Source: Ensifer adhaerens
GTDB lineage: Bacteria > Pseudomonadota > Alphaproteobacteria > Rhizobiales > Rhizobiaceae
Assembly: GCF_000697965.2 (NCBI RefSeq)
Contig: NZ_CP015881.1
Span: 1,227,501 to 1,291,500 of the forward strand
DNA length: 64,000 bases
Reading direction: 5' to 3'
In this document: positions 43,425-51,200 of the stretch, piece after piece
Position numbering within the stretch: position 1 is the stretch's first letter
Layout of the letters: the number at the start of each line of letters is the position of its first letter
Notes under the pieces: model-generated
What the model was told of the DNA's origin: nothing
The model's input: only the letters and a program-made list of their open reading frames with translations
The model's database searches: none
Program-made: the position numbers and the translations under genes

Positions 43425-45269
43425 CTAGATCGGCGGCAGATTTTCCGGCTGCGCCATGGCGATGAAGACCTGAACGCGTTTGGCTCGCAGCTTGCCGGGC
43501 TTGTACTTCTTCAGCCACTCGCCAGTTTCATCGAGGAACAGACTGGCCGCGGCTCCCTCGGATGTCCCCACGCGCGCCGCCTTGTCCCGGTCGGACTTCT
43601 TCTTTGCTGTCGCCTCCCGGACAGAGCGGAAATAATAGTGGTTGAACAGCCGATTGAACTCCGTGAAGTAGATGTCGGCCGCGCGCCGATCGCCACGGAT
43701 GAGCAGCATGTTCTCGTCGTTGTCGTTGGTCGACGCGTCCGAGAAGTTCGCCGAACCGGTGACGACCATTGGATCCGCGCCAAGGGGATCGGCGAGCAGA
43801 AACTTGGAATGCACATAGGCGACGTGATTGTTGAGCCCGAGCGCCCGCGCATTGGTTTCCCGCGCCCACTGATAGACCGGATCGCGCAGATAGGATCCCC
43901 AGGCCTGATAGACGTTCTGTCGCGCCGTCAGCGGAATGAACGGCTTCTTCGCCTTGGCCTTAGGCTGGTCGCGCTTTTCCAGGAGGAGGAAGAGCACCGG
44001 ATGCACGCCGGACTGGGCACTATTGTCGAGAAACGCCTGCTTGAAGCGATCGTTGATCCCGAAGGCGAGCGTCACGCCGCCATAGGACCGCGCCTCGTCC
44101 AGCGCCCTCACATACATATCCAGAACGGCGCTTCCGGCACGCGGACTGAAGATCGAGGTCACGCCGCTTGAAACATCCGCGGGCGCATGCGGCACCTCGG
44201 CAAGGTCAGAGACCGCCTTGCGAAAGGCTTTTCGCTTTGACCTGCTCGCGGCAGGATTGTCGGTCTTTGCCGCACCAGGGTCGCCGGCAAGCAGTGTCCA
44301 GTATGTTTCAAATGCCTTGGCGAGATCGGCGTCGCGGACCCAATGCCCGACATTGGTCTGGCCATGCACGCCGCCCATCGACAGGTTCGTCGAGCCTGTC
44401 CAAACCTGCGGCTTTCGGCCCGGATCCTTGGGGAGCAGCACCATGAACTTGTTGTGCTGTATGTCGGCGGGATTGTTCTCCCGCCACCGCGCGATCGCCG
44501 CCTTCGGAAGCCCTACGGTGCGGACGATTTCCTTGTTCTCCTCGCGCGGAAAGCTCTCGTGGAACTTGCCCTTCTTGTCGGTATAGGCATTTTCCTTCGC
44601 GTCGAGCACGAGCCTCACGGCGACGCCGCGCTCGAAGGCGGCCTTCAGCCTTTCCACGACGGGGCGATATCTGAATTCATAGAAGCAGCCGAGCAGCGTG
44701 TCCCCCGCTTCCGCCTCGTCGATGAAACGCAGCAGTGCTTCGTCAAGGTCCCGGCTCAGCCACTGCAGCGCCTCGAGCGTCTTTTCCGGCGTTTCCAGCT
44801 TGTCCGGCGGCTTGTTTCCGAAACGGCGTCGGTAGGCCTGGCTGCTCGCGACACCGCGGTTGAAGAAAACGTCGTGCGTCTCCTCACTGAAGAGCGGTTC
44901 GGTTTTGATACCGATTCTGATGGCAGGTGCTGACCGGTCGATGTTCTTCGCCATACCTGTCAGCGGATGGAAGTAATAGTCGTAACGCCGACCGGGCTTG
45001 GCCGTGAAGTCATCCCAGACGAAACTCTGAACGGGATGGTCGTAGGTCAGAACGACGGTATCCTCATTGGGATGGGAGATCACCGTTTCGAAGACCTTGA
45101 AGCCGTACATGTAGTACCGCTCGCCTTCCGTTGGATCATGCCGCTCGACCGCAAAACCGAGAAGCCCCGCGGTGTCGGCGTTGCGATAGTCTATCGCGAA
45201 CGAAACCGTATTGACCCCCGACACGGCGAAGACCTTGTACCCGCCAACCGCATCCGAAACGAAATGCAT
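43425..45269 (-). CDS. Phospholipase-D superfamily protein with two HKD motifs
   Basis: 614 residues. Two PLD motifs are visible: IQHNKFMVLLPKDP with WTGSTNLSMGG at about 320-355 and VHSKFLLADPLGADPMVVTGSANFSDAS at about 510-540. Each has H-x-K followed by the G-S-x-N signature. The first 170 residues form another domain (MYGFKVFETVISHPNEDTVVLTYDHPVQSFVWDDF). No signal peptide or TM segment is evident, so it is probably cytoplasmic. Substrate may be phospholipid or nucleic acid; nothing shows which. GGGAGG is 5 nt before the ATG at 45269. It stands alone. Confidence 0.88.
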   Translation of the reverse strand: MHFVSDAVGGYKVFAVSGVNTVSFAIDYRNADTAGLLGFAVERHDPTEGERYYMYGFKVFETVISHPNEDTVVLTYDHPVQSFVWDDFTAKPGRRYDYYFHPLTGMAKNIDRSAPAIRIGIKTEPLFSEETHDVFFNRGVASSQAYRRRFGNKPPDKLETPEKTLEALQWLSRDLDEALLRFIDEAEAGDTLLGCFYEFRYRPVVERLKAAFERGVAVRLVLDAKENAYTDKKGKFHESFPREENKEIVRTVGLPKAAIARWRENNPADIQHNKFMVLLPKDPGRKPQVWTGSTNLSMGGVHGQTNVGHWVRDADLAKAFETYWTLLAGDPGAAKTDNPAASRSKRKAFRKAVSDLAEVPHAPADVSSGVTSIFSPRAGSAVLDMYVRALDEARSYGGVTLAFGINDRFKQAFLDNSAQSGVHPVLFLLLEKRDQPKAKAKKPFIPLTARQNVYQAWGSYLRDPVYQWARETNARALGLNNHVAYVHSKFLLADPLGADPMVVTGSANFSDASTNDNDENMLLIRGDRRAADIYFTEFNRLFNHYYFRSVREATAKKKSDRDKAARVGTSEGAAASLFLDETGEWLKKYKPGKLRAKRVQVFIAMAQPENLPPI

Positions 45270-45514
45270 GCCGTCCTCCCGCGCGTGGTTGCGACAAGCA
45301 TACTCGCTCAACTTCGAGGAATTACAACAGCGACAACTACAAAGGAGCTTGATCGGCGAACTCCCGCGCCGCTGCGCAGTGGCAGCGGCTCCGGCTCGAA
45401 AACACCGCCACACTTGTTACTCCCGCCGATCCTCTTGCGGTGTCAAGCTGCTCAGGACTGCAAGGCATCGGCCTTGCGTTGAGAAGTTTTGCTGAAACGA
45501 GGAGACACAGCACC

Positions 45515-46318
45515 ATGACCCAGACGATCGAGAAACGCGAGAACGGACGCGCGGACGCCCAGTCGACGATGCAGAAGCCGCCGGTGGTTTCGGCACAGGC
45601 ATGGGAAGCGGCCCGGCAGGAAATGCTGGTAAAGGAAAAGGCGCACACCCGCGCCCGCGATGCGTTGGCTGCCGAGCGTCGGCGGATGCCCTGGACGGCC
45701 GTGACCAAGAACTACGTGTTCGAGGGCTCCGACGGCAAGGCGAGCCTGCTTGACCTCTTTGCCGGCCGGCGCCAGTTGATCGTCTACCGCGCCTTCTACG
45801 AACCGGGCGTGCATGGCTGGCCCGATCACGGCTGCCGGGGCTGCTCGATGGTCGCCGATCAGGTTGCGCATCTGTCGCACCTTAACGCCCGTGACACGAC
45901 CCTGGTCTTTGCCTCGCGCGCCCCGCAGGCGGATATTGCCAGGCTGAAGGCACGGATGGGCTGGACCATGCCCTGGTACACCATCACCGACAGCTTCGAT
46001 GCTGATTTCGACGTGGGCGAGTGGCACGGCCACAATGTCTTCTTCCGCGACGGCGAAGAGCTGTTTCGCACCTACCTCGTCAACAGCCGCGGCGACGAAC
46101 AGATGGGTAGCACCTGGAACTATCTCGACATCACCCCGCTCGGCCGACAGGAAGTGTGGGAGGATTCGCCGGCCGGATATCCGCAGACCCCGACCTACAA
46201 GTGGTGGAACTGGAACGACAGCTACGTCGAAGGCGCTGCCCCCGACAAAAGATGGGTCGAAGTATCGGATGCCGGCGAGGCCGCGATGCGCGCCTCCGAC
46301 ACGAGCGCGAAGCCATGA
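45515..46318 (+). CDS. DUF899-family thioredoxin-like protein
   Basis: 267 residues of the DUF899 family: MPWTAVTKNYVFEGSDGKASLLDLFAGRRQLIVYRAFYEPG, then WPDHGCRGCSMVADQVAHLSHLNARDTTLVFASRAPQADI, with the CRGC pair resembling a redox CxxC, and KWWNWNDSYVEG at the end. The fold is thioredoxin-like and presumably cytoplasmic; the function is not established. GGAGA lies 9-10 nt before the ATG. Its stop overlaps the next gene (ATGA), which encodes a small membrane protein. Confidence 0.9.
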   Translation: MTQTIEKRENGRADAQSTMQKPPVVSAQAWEAARQEMLVKEKAHTRARDALAAERRRMPWTAVTKNYVFEGSDGKASLLDLFAGRRQLIVYRAFYEPGVHGWPDHGCRGCSMVADQVAHLSHLNARDTTLVFASRAPQADIARLKARMGWTMPWYTITDSFDADFDVGEWHGHNVFFRDGEELFRTYLVNSRGDEQMGSTWNYLDITPLGRQEVWEDSPAGYPQTPTYKWWNWNDSYVEGAAPDKRWVEVSDAGEAAMRASDTSAKP

Positions 46319-46578
46319 GCATCGGCGCCCGCTCCGGTGAGCGCGACGGGCGGGCGCCCTCCCTCGCCCGTTTGGTAGCTGCGGGGTTGGCGCTTGCCGC
46401 CGCCCCCACCTTCGCCCTGATGGCGGTTCTTTCCAACATGGGAACCGCCGGGGCCGATCCGATGCTGTGTAGCGGCGCCGGACAAACTGTGATCGGCGGG
46501 ATGACCGCCATGTATCTGCTGATGGGCGCCTTTCACCTTCAGCCCTGGCTGAAACTGATCGACATCAGAAAGGGCTGA
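46315..46578 (+). CDS. Small two-TM membrane protein coupled to the DUF899 gene
   Basis: 87 residues with two hydrophobic segments (LVAAGLALAAAPTFALMAVL and GQTVIGGMTAMYLLMGAFHL) and a short basic N-terminus. One Cys (MLCSGAG) lies between them. It overlaps the DUF899 stop by 4 bp and is presumably its membrane partner. No family recognised. Confidence 0.78.
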   Translation: MSIGARSGERDGRAPSLARLVAAGLALAAAPTFALMAVLSNMGTAGADPMLCSGAGQTVIGGMTAMYLLMGAFHLQPWLKLIDIRKG

Positions 46579-46884
46579 GGGATCGGCCTCGCCCCCGGCG
46601 CCTGTCAGTTGCGGGCGTCGGGAGCTGAAAAATCATCCGGCGACATGCTATTGTCGCACGGCACGCAAAAGATGTGGAAACGCCGATGGGCATATGTCCC
46701 TGAAATCGGCGAGTGGGCATGCTGTCGAGTCGGAGAAGCAAGTGACTTCTCAGCTTGAAGTACGGAACGGTTCCACTAGGTAGATTTGGCAAGATCTCCG
46801 GCCCTTGTATCGGCAGGAGAAATCAGTCGCTTTCCACCTGTGGCCGGATCCGTTCGGAAAATACAGCGAATCAGGAAGTTGACC
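46579..46884. other. 306-nt gap without a supported gene
   Basis: Contains a short GAGAAG/CTTCTC stem near 46732-46750 and AT-richer DNA toward the next gene. A frame beginning at 46786 could extend the following gene upstream, but its first 33 residues lack a ribosome site and look non-coding. Confidence 0.5.
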
Positions 46885-47241
46885 TTGAGTGTTGCCGCCT
46901 CTCAACCGAACCCGACACGTTTCAAGAGCCGCCCGTTGCCTTTGGCGGGCGCCCTGCTGCTTTTCGTTACAGCCGCTGCGGCATCGCTCTACTATTTGAG
47001 TGGAGCGAAAGAGCCTTCGTCGGAGATCGCAGCGATTGCTCCGGCTGTGACCGGCGCTGAAGTCGACGCCGCGATGATGCAGTCGCCGAATTTCCAGATC
47101 CTGTTCAGTGACGGCGATCGCGGGCTGATGGTCTACGAGGGTTACGTCTATGTCGTGCGACTCGGCGACAAATTGCCGAATGGCCGCCGCATGATCGGAT
47201 TCCAAAAACGGGACGGAAACTGGGCTGCGGTGACGCTTTGA
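46885..47241 (+). CDS. Small membrane-anchored protein of unknown function
   Basis: 118 residues from a TTG at 46885 with AGGAAG 6 nt upstream. A basic start (SQPNPTRFKSRP) precedes a TM anchor (LAGALLLFVTAAAASLYYLS), followed by a compact periplasmic tail with NFQILFSDGDRGLMVYEGYVYVVRLGDKLPNGRRMIGFQKRDGNW. The tail looks like a small beta-sheet domain. It lies just upstream of the CtrA site and the FliN-like gene, 155 nt apart; a link to motility is only suggested. Confidence 0.68.
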   Translation: MSVAASQPNPTRFKSRPLPLAGALLLFVTAAAASLYYLSGAKEPSSEIAAIAPAVTGAEVDAAMMQSPNFQILFSDGDRGLMVYEGYVYVVRLGDKLPNGRRMIGFQKRDGNWAAVTL

Positions 47242-47270
47242 CAGCTTTCACCGCCTCCGAATTGTGGATG

Positions 47271-47285
47271 TTAACGCTTTGTTAA
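47271..47285 (+). promoter_or_regulatory. CtrA-binding site TTAA-N7-TTAA
   Basis: TTAA (47271-47274), seven bases CGCTTTG, TTAA (47282-47285): an exact match to the alphaproteobacterial CtrA consensus. A longer direct repeat TTAACGCT also occupies 47271-47278 and 47282-47289. It lies 112 nt before the FliN-like start, and flagellar genes are typical CtrA targets. Confidence 0.75.
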
Positions 47286-47351
47286 CGCTCGCTTGCAAGG
47301 CACGGGGAACCCCCATTTAGCCACGGTTGCTACCCAGGGCGAACTGGCGCA

Positions 47352-47368
47352 ACTCTTTGTTAAAGAGT
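47352..47368. promoter_or_regulatory. Perfect inverted repeat upstream of the FliN-like gene
   Basis: ACTCTTT (47352-47358), GTT, AAAGAGT (47362-47368). No T-run follows and it lies 28 nt before the ATG, so it is a candidate operator or 5'-UTR hairpin rather than a terminator. Confidence 0.4.
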
Positions 47369-47396
47369 CGTGAATCAGTGCTTTGGATGGTGCAGA

Positions 47397-47717
47397 ATGA
47401 TTAACAAGAAGCTACAGGATGAGCTGGTCGAGCTCGACGAAAGCCCTGCGTTCGAAGGCCGTTCTGTCATGAGCGAGCGCGCAGTCCAGGGAATTCCTCT
47501 CGCGATCGAAGCGGTGATCGGGCGCGCCAAGCTGACGGTGTCGCAGATCTCGAAACTCCATCAGGACGACACGATCCATCTCGATCGCAACTTCGGCGAA
47601 CCGGTGGAACTCAAGGTCAACGGCATGGTGATCGGCCGCGGCGAAATCGTCTTCGACGAAGCCACCAACGCGATCGGCATCAAGATCATCGAAATCTCCC
47701 CGATCGGCGCCCAATAG
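47397..47717 (+). CDS. Orphan FliN/SpoA-domain flagellar motor switch-like protein
   Basis: 106 residues. The SpoA domain fills the C-terminal 75 residues: GIPLAIEAVIGRAKLTVSQISKLHQDDTIHLDRNFGEPVELKVNGMVIGRGEIVFDEATNAIGIKIIEI, the FliN pattern of hydrophobic strands with the invariant VELKVNG and GRGEIV. FliN builds the flagellar C-ring. Here it stands without other flagellar genes, so it is a paralogue or a regulator of motor function. The ATG at 47397 has GGATGG upstream. Confidence 0.88.
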   Translation: MINKKLQDELVELDESPAFEGRSVMSERAVQGIPLAIEAVIGRAKLTVSQISKLHQDDTIHLDRNFGEPVELKVNGMVIGRGEIVFDEATNAIGIKIIEISPIGAQ

Positions 47718-47821
47718 GCTCCGACGCGTAAGGCCGCCGTCGTCAGCGGAACTTGGCTTCCACAGCCAGCAAGGCTATGTCGATAGTTCAACGACACGAT
47801 CCGGTACGGGAGGAGCCTCAT

Positions 47822-48589
47822 ATGCTGATCGATGGAAAAGTCTTTATCGTTACCGGTGGCGGTTCGGGTCTGGGTGCGGCCGTCGCGCGGCAGCTGCATG
47901 GCGAGGGTGCCCGCGTGGTTCTCGCCGACGTCAACGCCGCAGCCGGCCAGCAGATGGCCGAGGAGCTTGGCGGCAACGCGCTCTTCCAGAAGACGGATGT
48001 CACCAGCGAGGCCGATGGCGCCGCCGCAGTGGCAGCGGCCCTCGATCGCTTCGGACATCTGCACGGCCTGGTGAACTGCGCCGGCATCGCGCCGGGGGAA
48101 AAGGTGCTCGGGCGCGACGGTCCGCACCGGCTTGAAAGCTTTTCGCGCGCGGTCGCGATCAACCTCATCGGCACCTTCAACATGCTGCGGCTCGCCTCAG
48201 AGGCGATCCAGCGGGAAGAGCCCGGCGAGGATGGTGAGCGCGGGGTGATCGTCAATACCGCATCGGTCGCCGCCTTCGATGGCCAGATCGGCCAGGCGGC
48301 CTATGCCGCTTCCAAGGGCGGCGTCGTCTCGATGACCCTGCCGATTGCGCGCGAACTCGCGCGCCACGGCATTCGCGTCGTCGCCATTGCGCCGGGCATC
48401 TTCGAAACACCGATGATGGCCGGCATGCCGCAGGAAGTGCAGGATTCGCTCGGCAAGAGCGTGCCCTTCCCGCAGCGCCTTGGCAAACCGGACGAATTCG
48501 CGGCACTCGTGCAGCACATCTGCGAAAACCGCATGCTGAACGGCGAAGTCATCCGCCTCGACGGCGCCCTGCGCATGGGCGCGCGCTGA
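47822..48589 (+). CDS. Short-chain dehydrogenase, 3-hydroxyacyl-CoA dehydrogenase type 2-like
   Basis: 255 residues with the SDR Rossmann fold: [23 protein letters not shown], then Ser in [11 protein letters not shown] and YxxxK in [10 protein letters not shown], and the late stretch [20 protein letters not shown]. The overall similarity ([15 protein letters not shown] and [13 protein letters not shown]) resembles HSD17B10, so a 3-hydroxy-2-methylacyl-CoA or medium-chain hydroxyacyl-CoA substrate is likely. GGGAGG lies 8-9 nt before the ATG. It is monocistronic. Confidence 0.9.
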   Translation: MLIDGKVFIVTGGGSGLGAAVARQLHGEGARVVLADVNAAAGQQMAEELGGNALFQKTDVTSEADGAAAVAAALDRFGHLHGLVNCAGIAPGEKVLGRDGPHRLESFSRAVAINLIGTFNMLRLASEAIQREEPGEDGERGVIVNTASVAAFDGQIGQAAYAASKGGVVSMTLPIARELARHGIRVVAIAPGIFETPMMAGMPQEVQDSLGKSVPFPQRLGKPDEFAALVQHICENRMLNGEVIRLDGALRMGAR

Positions 48590-48650
48590 CACGATCGGAG
48601 CTGGTGGCGCCCGACGACCGGGCGCGTGCCAGAGCGTTCCTTTGGCACGA

Positions 48651-49325
48651 TCAGGCGGCCCGGTCGGCCGACTTGACCACATAGGCACAACGTCGCGCGC
48701 CGGCCAGAATGTGCTCGGCGCGCTCGACCTCGACACCGGGGCCGAGCACCGCCCGAAACACGCTCAATTCTGCCCTGCAGAAGCCCTGGCAGTTGGTCGC
48801 GGCGGCACAGATCGGACAATGGTTCTCGACGAACAGCAGCGTGCCGTCGCCCGGATCCTCGCAGGCGGCCATATAGCCTTCCTGTGACCGCAATCGAACG
48901 AGCACGTCCACCCGTTCGCGCAGGCTCTCTTTCTCCACCATCGCCGCACGATAGTTCTGGCGCGTCTCGTCCTCACGCGCGGCGATCAGCCGGTCGATCG
49001 CGTCCTCGCCAAGCGTCTGCCGGATGGTGCGCAACAACTGGACGGTCAGCTCTGCATGCGTATCGGGAAACTCCGCGTGGCCGGCAGCCGTCAGCCCCCA
49101 GAACTGCGACGGACGACCGACGCCTTTTGCCTCGGACCACGACGTGGCCAGCCCCTCCTCGGCGAGACGCACCAACTGCTGGCGCACGGCCTCGCCGGTG
49201 ATCGCCAGACGTTTGCCGAGCGCTGTCGCGGTCTGCGGTCCGTGTAGCTTGAGTGCAAGCATGATGCGCTCGCCCGGGGTGCGGCCGGCGCTTTGCTCTG
49301 GATTTAACAAGGGATCGCTTGACAT
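48651..49325 (-). CDS. SufR-like Fe-S cluster transcriptional regulator
   Basis: 224 residues. An N-terminal winged HTH (RIMLALKLHGPQTATALGKRLAITGEAVRQQLVRLAEEGLA) is followed by a helical linker and a C-terminal Cys cluster (HCPICAAATNCQGFCRAELSVF), four Cys arranged C-x2-C-x6-C-x3-C, which suits Fe-S or metal ligation as in SufR. It is divergent from the superoxide dismutase gene and so may control it according to redox or iron state. The start at 49325 is chosen because upstream residues look non-coding. Confidence 0.85.
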   Translation of the reverse strand: MSSDPLLNPEQSAGRTPGERIMLALKLHGPQTATALGKRLAITGEAVRQQLVRLAEEGLATSWSEAKGVGRPSQFWGLTAAGHAEFPDTHAELTVQLLRTIRQTLGEDAIDRLIAAREDETRQNYRAAMVEKESLRERVDVLVRLRSQEGYMAACEDPGDGTLLFVENHCPICAAATNCQGFCRAELSVFRAVLGPGVEVERAEHILAGARRCAYVVKSADRAA

Positions 49326-49426
49326 ATTCCCGCGCGCAGATTTACAAAGAATTGTCTTGCTAAATACACTCTCCTCCGTTCGCAGACAAGTGATCCGAGA
49401 GTGCCCCGCCCGCAAAGGATTTGACC

Positions 49427-50034
49427 ATGGCCTTCGAACTTCCCGCCCTTCCCTACGCCGCCGCAGCACTTGCCGAAAACGGCATGAGCGCCGAGACGAT
49501 CGAGTTTCACCACGGCAAGCATCACCAGGCCTATGTCACGGCGCTCAACGGCTTCGTCGAGAAGGACGCCTCGCTTGCAGGCCTGTCGCTGGAAGAGATC
49601 ATTCGCCTCAGCCACGGCAAGGCGGAACTCGCCCCGGTCTTCAACAATGCCGGCCAGCACTGGAACCACATCCTGTTCTGGAACAACCTTTCGCCGAAGG
49701 GCGGTCAGATCCCCGGCGTGCTCGATAAGAAGATCACCGAAGATTTCGGCAGCGTCGCTGCCTTCAAGGATGCCTTCAAGGCAGCCGCCACCGGCCAGTT
49801 CGGTTCGGGCTGGGCCTGGCTGGTGCTCGGCCAGGACGGCAAGCTGAAGGTGACGAAGACCGCCAATGGCTCCAACCCGGTTGCCACCAATGAAGGCAAG
49901 GCGCTGCTGGCCTCGATGTCTGGGAGCACGCCTATTACATCGACTACCGCAATCGTCGCCCGGACTACGCGTCGAACTTCCTCGACAAGCTTGCCAACTA
50001 TGAGTTTGCCGAAGCGGAGCTCAAGTCCGCCTGA
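49427..50034 (+). pseudogene. sodB: Fe/Mn superoxide dismutase gene with a one-base frameshift
   Basis: The first 160 or so codons encode an Fe/Mn SOD: FELPALPYAAAALAENGMSAETIEFHHGKHHQAYV and NNAGQHWNHILFWN and QFGSGWAWLV, providing two His ligands. After GKALLA (49910) the frame is lost; in the +1 frame the expected end continues [40 protein letters not shown] to a TGA at 50032-50034. One base (most likely a G in CTGCTGGGCCTC) is missing at about 49907-49910. The unshifted frame loses the Asp and His ligands of DVWEH and would read on to 50338. Either a real mutation or a sequence error; AAAGGA precedes the ATG. Confidence 0.9.
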
Positions 50035-50184
50035 CCGACTGAAGGCGGTGCGGGCTGGAAAGAGTTCGCGAGCCGATCGGTCGAAGAGTTGCAGCAGCCG
50101 CTCGCCCCCGCCTGAGCTCAGGCTTCTGCAAATCCCGTGGCGTCTCCCCGCCGCCACGGGCTATTTCATCTCGGAACGAGCCCC

Positions 50185-50778
50185 ATGCGCCAGACACCTC
50201 CGCCCTCCCTCGCCATCGACGCCCATGCCGACCTGGCGGTGTCGAAACCGGAGTTCGCCGACACCCTGTCGCATCTCGCCGCCACCGTCTGCGTGGCGAG
50301 CGCCGGCAATGGCCCCGACAGTCTCGGCCGGACGGTGACGGCGACCTTCTCGCTCTCTGCCAACCCGCCGTCGATCGTCATTTCGATCAAGGCGGACAGT
50401 CCGCTTGCCGCGCTGATCGCCGCCGAGCGAGGGTTTTCGCTCGCCATGCTGGCTGAGGGCCAGGAGCTGATCGCAGATGCCTTTGCCGGCAAGATCGAAG
50501 CGTCGAAGCGCTATCTCGTCGGCATATGGGCTGAGTGGCCGAGCGGACGGCCAAGGCTGCTCGGCGCGGCTGCCACGCTCGACTGCCTGCTCAGCGCTTC
50601 GATCGAGGTGGGCGACCATATGCTGTTCGTGGGAACAATTGTCGCAACCCAGACGTCTGCTCATGCCGACCCCTTGATCTGGGGCCGCCGCCGCTATCAG
50701 TCTCTCGACAGGACGAGATCGCTGACGCTGGCGAGCAATGGGCATGCGCCCCTTACCCCAAGCAAGCCTGCGGCCTGA
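50185..50778 (+). CDS. Flavin reductase-like FMN-binding domain protein
   Basis: 197 residues of the split-barrel flavin reductase family: FADTLSHLAATVCVASA, then TVTATFSLSANPPSIVISIKADSPLAALIAAERGFSLAMLAEGQ and DHMLFVGTIVATQTSAHADPLIWGRRRYQSL near the end. It presumably reduces FMN or flavin for an unidentified monooxygenase. The start at 50185 is preferred; the ribosome site is weak (GGAACGAG). No monooxygenase gene lies next to it. Confidence 0.85.
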   Translation: MRQTPPPSLAIDAHADLAVSKPEFADTLSHLAATVCVASAGNGPDSLGRTVTATFSLSANPPSIVISIKADSPLAALIAAERGFSLAMLAEGQELIADAFAGKIEASKRYLVGIWAEWPSGRPRLLGAAATLDCLLSASIEVGDHMLFVGTIVATQTSAHADPLIWGRRRYQSLDRTRSLTLASNGHAPLTPSKPAA

Positions 50779-50803
50779 ACCGGCGATCGCGGAGGAGGAA
50801 GCC

Positions 50804-51136
50804 ATGCGGCAAGTGCTCGAAAAGCTCTTACAGGACGGAAAGGACGACGCCCTTTTGCGGTTCACGCTCGGCAGCATCTGCCTCCAGGAGGCGGACTTCG
50901 ATACCGCCTTGGCCCATGTGGAGCGGGCGATCGCCTTCGACCCGGACTATTCGGCAGCATGGAAACTGCGTGGCGCAATCCTCCTCAAGCTGGGCCGCCA
51001 CCAGGAGGCAATTCAGGTCTGGCGCGAAGGCCGTACGGTCGCCGAGCGGAAGGGCGATCTGCAGGCAGCAAAGGAAATCGGCGTCTTCCTGAAACGCCTG
51101 GAGCGGCAGTGTCTCGCCGCCAACGGGAACGAGTAG
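50804..51136 (+). CDS. Small TPR protein
   Basis: 110 residues with about two tetratricopeptide repeats (ALLRFTLGSICLQEADFDTALAHVERAIAFDPDYSAAWKLRGAILLKLGRHQEAIQVWREG). GGAGG lies 7 nt before the ATG. It starts 25 nt after the flavin-reductase gene and is probably cotranscribed. A scaffold or adaptor role is typical of the family; no partner is evident. Confidence 0.85.
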   Translation: MRQVLEKLLQDGKDDALLRFTLGSICLQEADFDTALAHVERAIAFDPDYSAAWKLRGAILLKLGRHQEAIQVWREGRTVAERKGDLQAAKEIGVFLKRLERQCLAANGNE

Positions 51137-51200
51137 CCAGCCCTGAAAAAGGCCGCGCCCGGCGGATATACCGAGCCCGGAGATATCGCGAACGATCAGT

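Noticed and set aside
43263..44171. A 302-residue plus-strand frame over the end of the PLD gene
   Set aside because: It is antisense to the second HKD domain and has no recognisable domain.
49907..50338. The unshifted continuation of the SOD frame to 50338
   Set aside because: After the frameshift it has Ser/Arg/Pro-rich non-coding composition and runs over the flavin-reductase gene in another frame, so I do not annotate it as protein.
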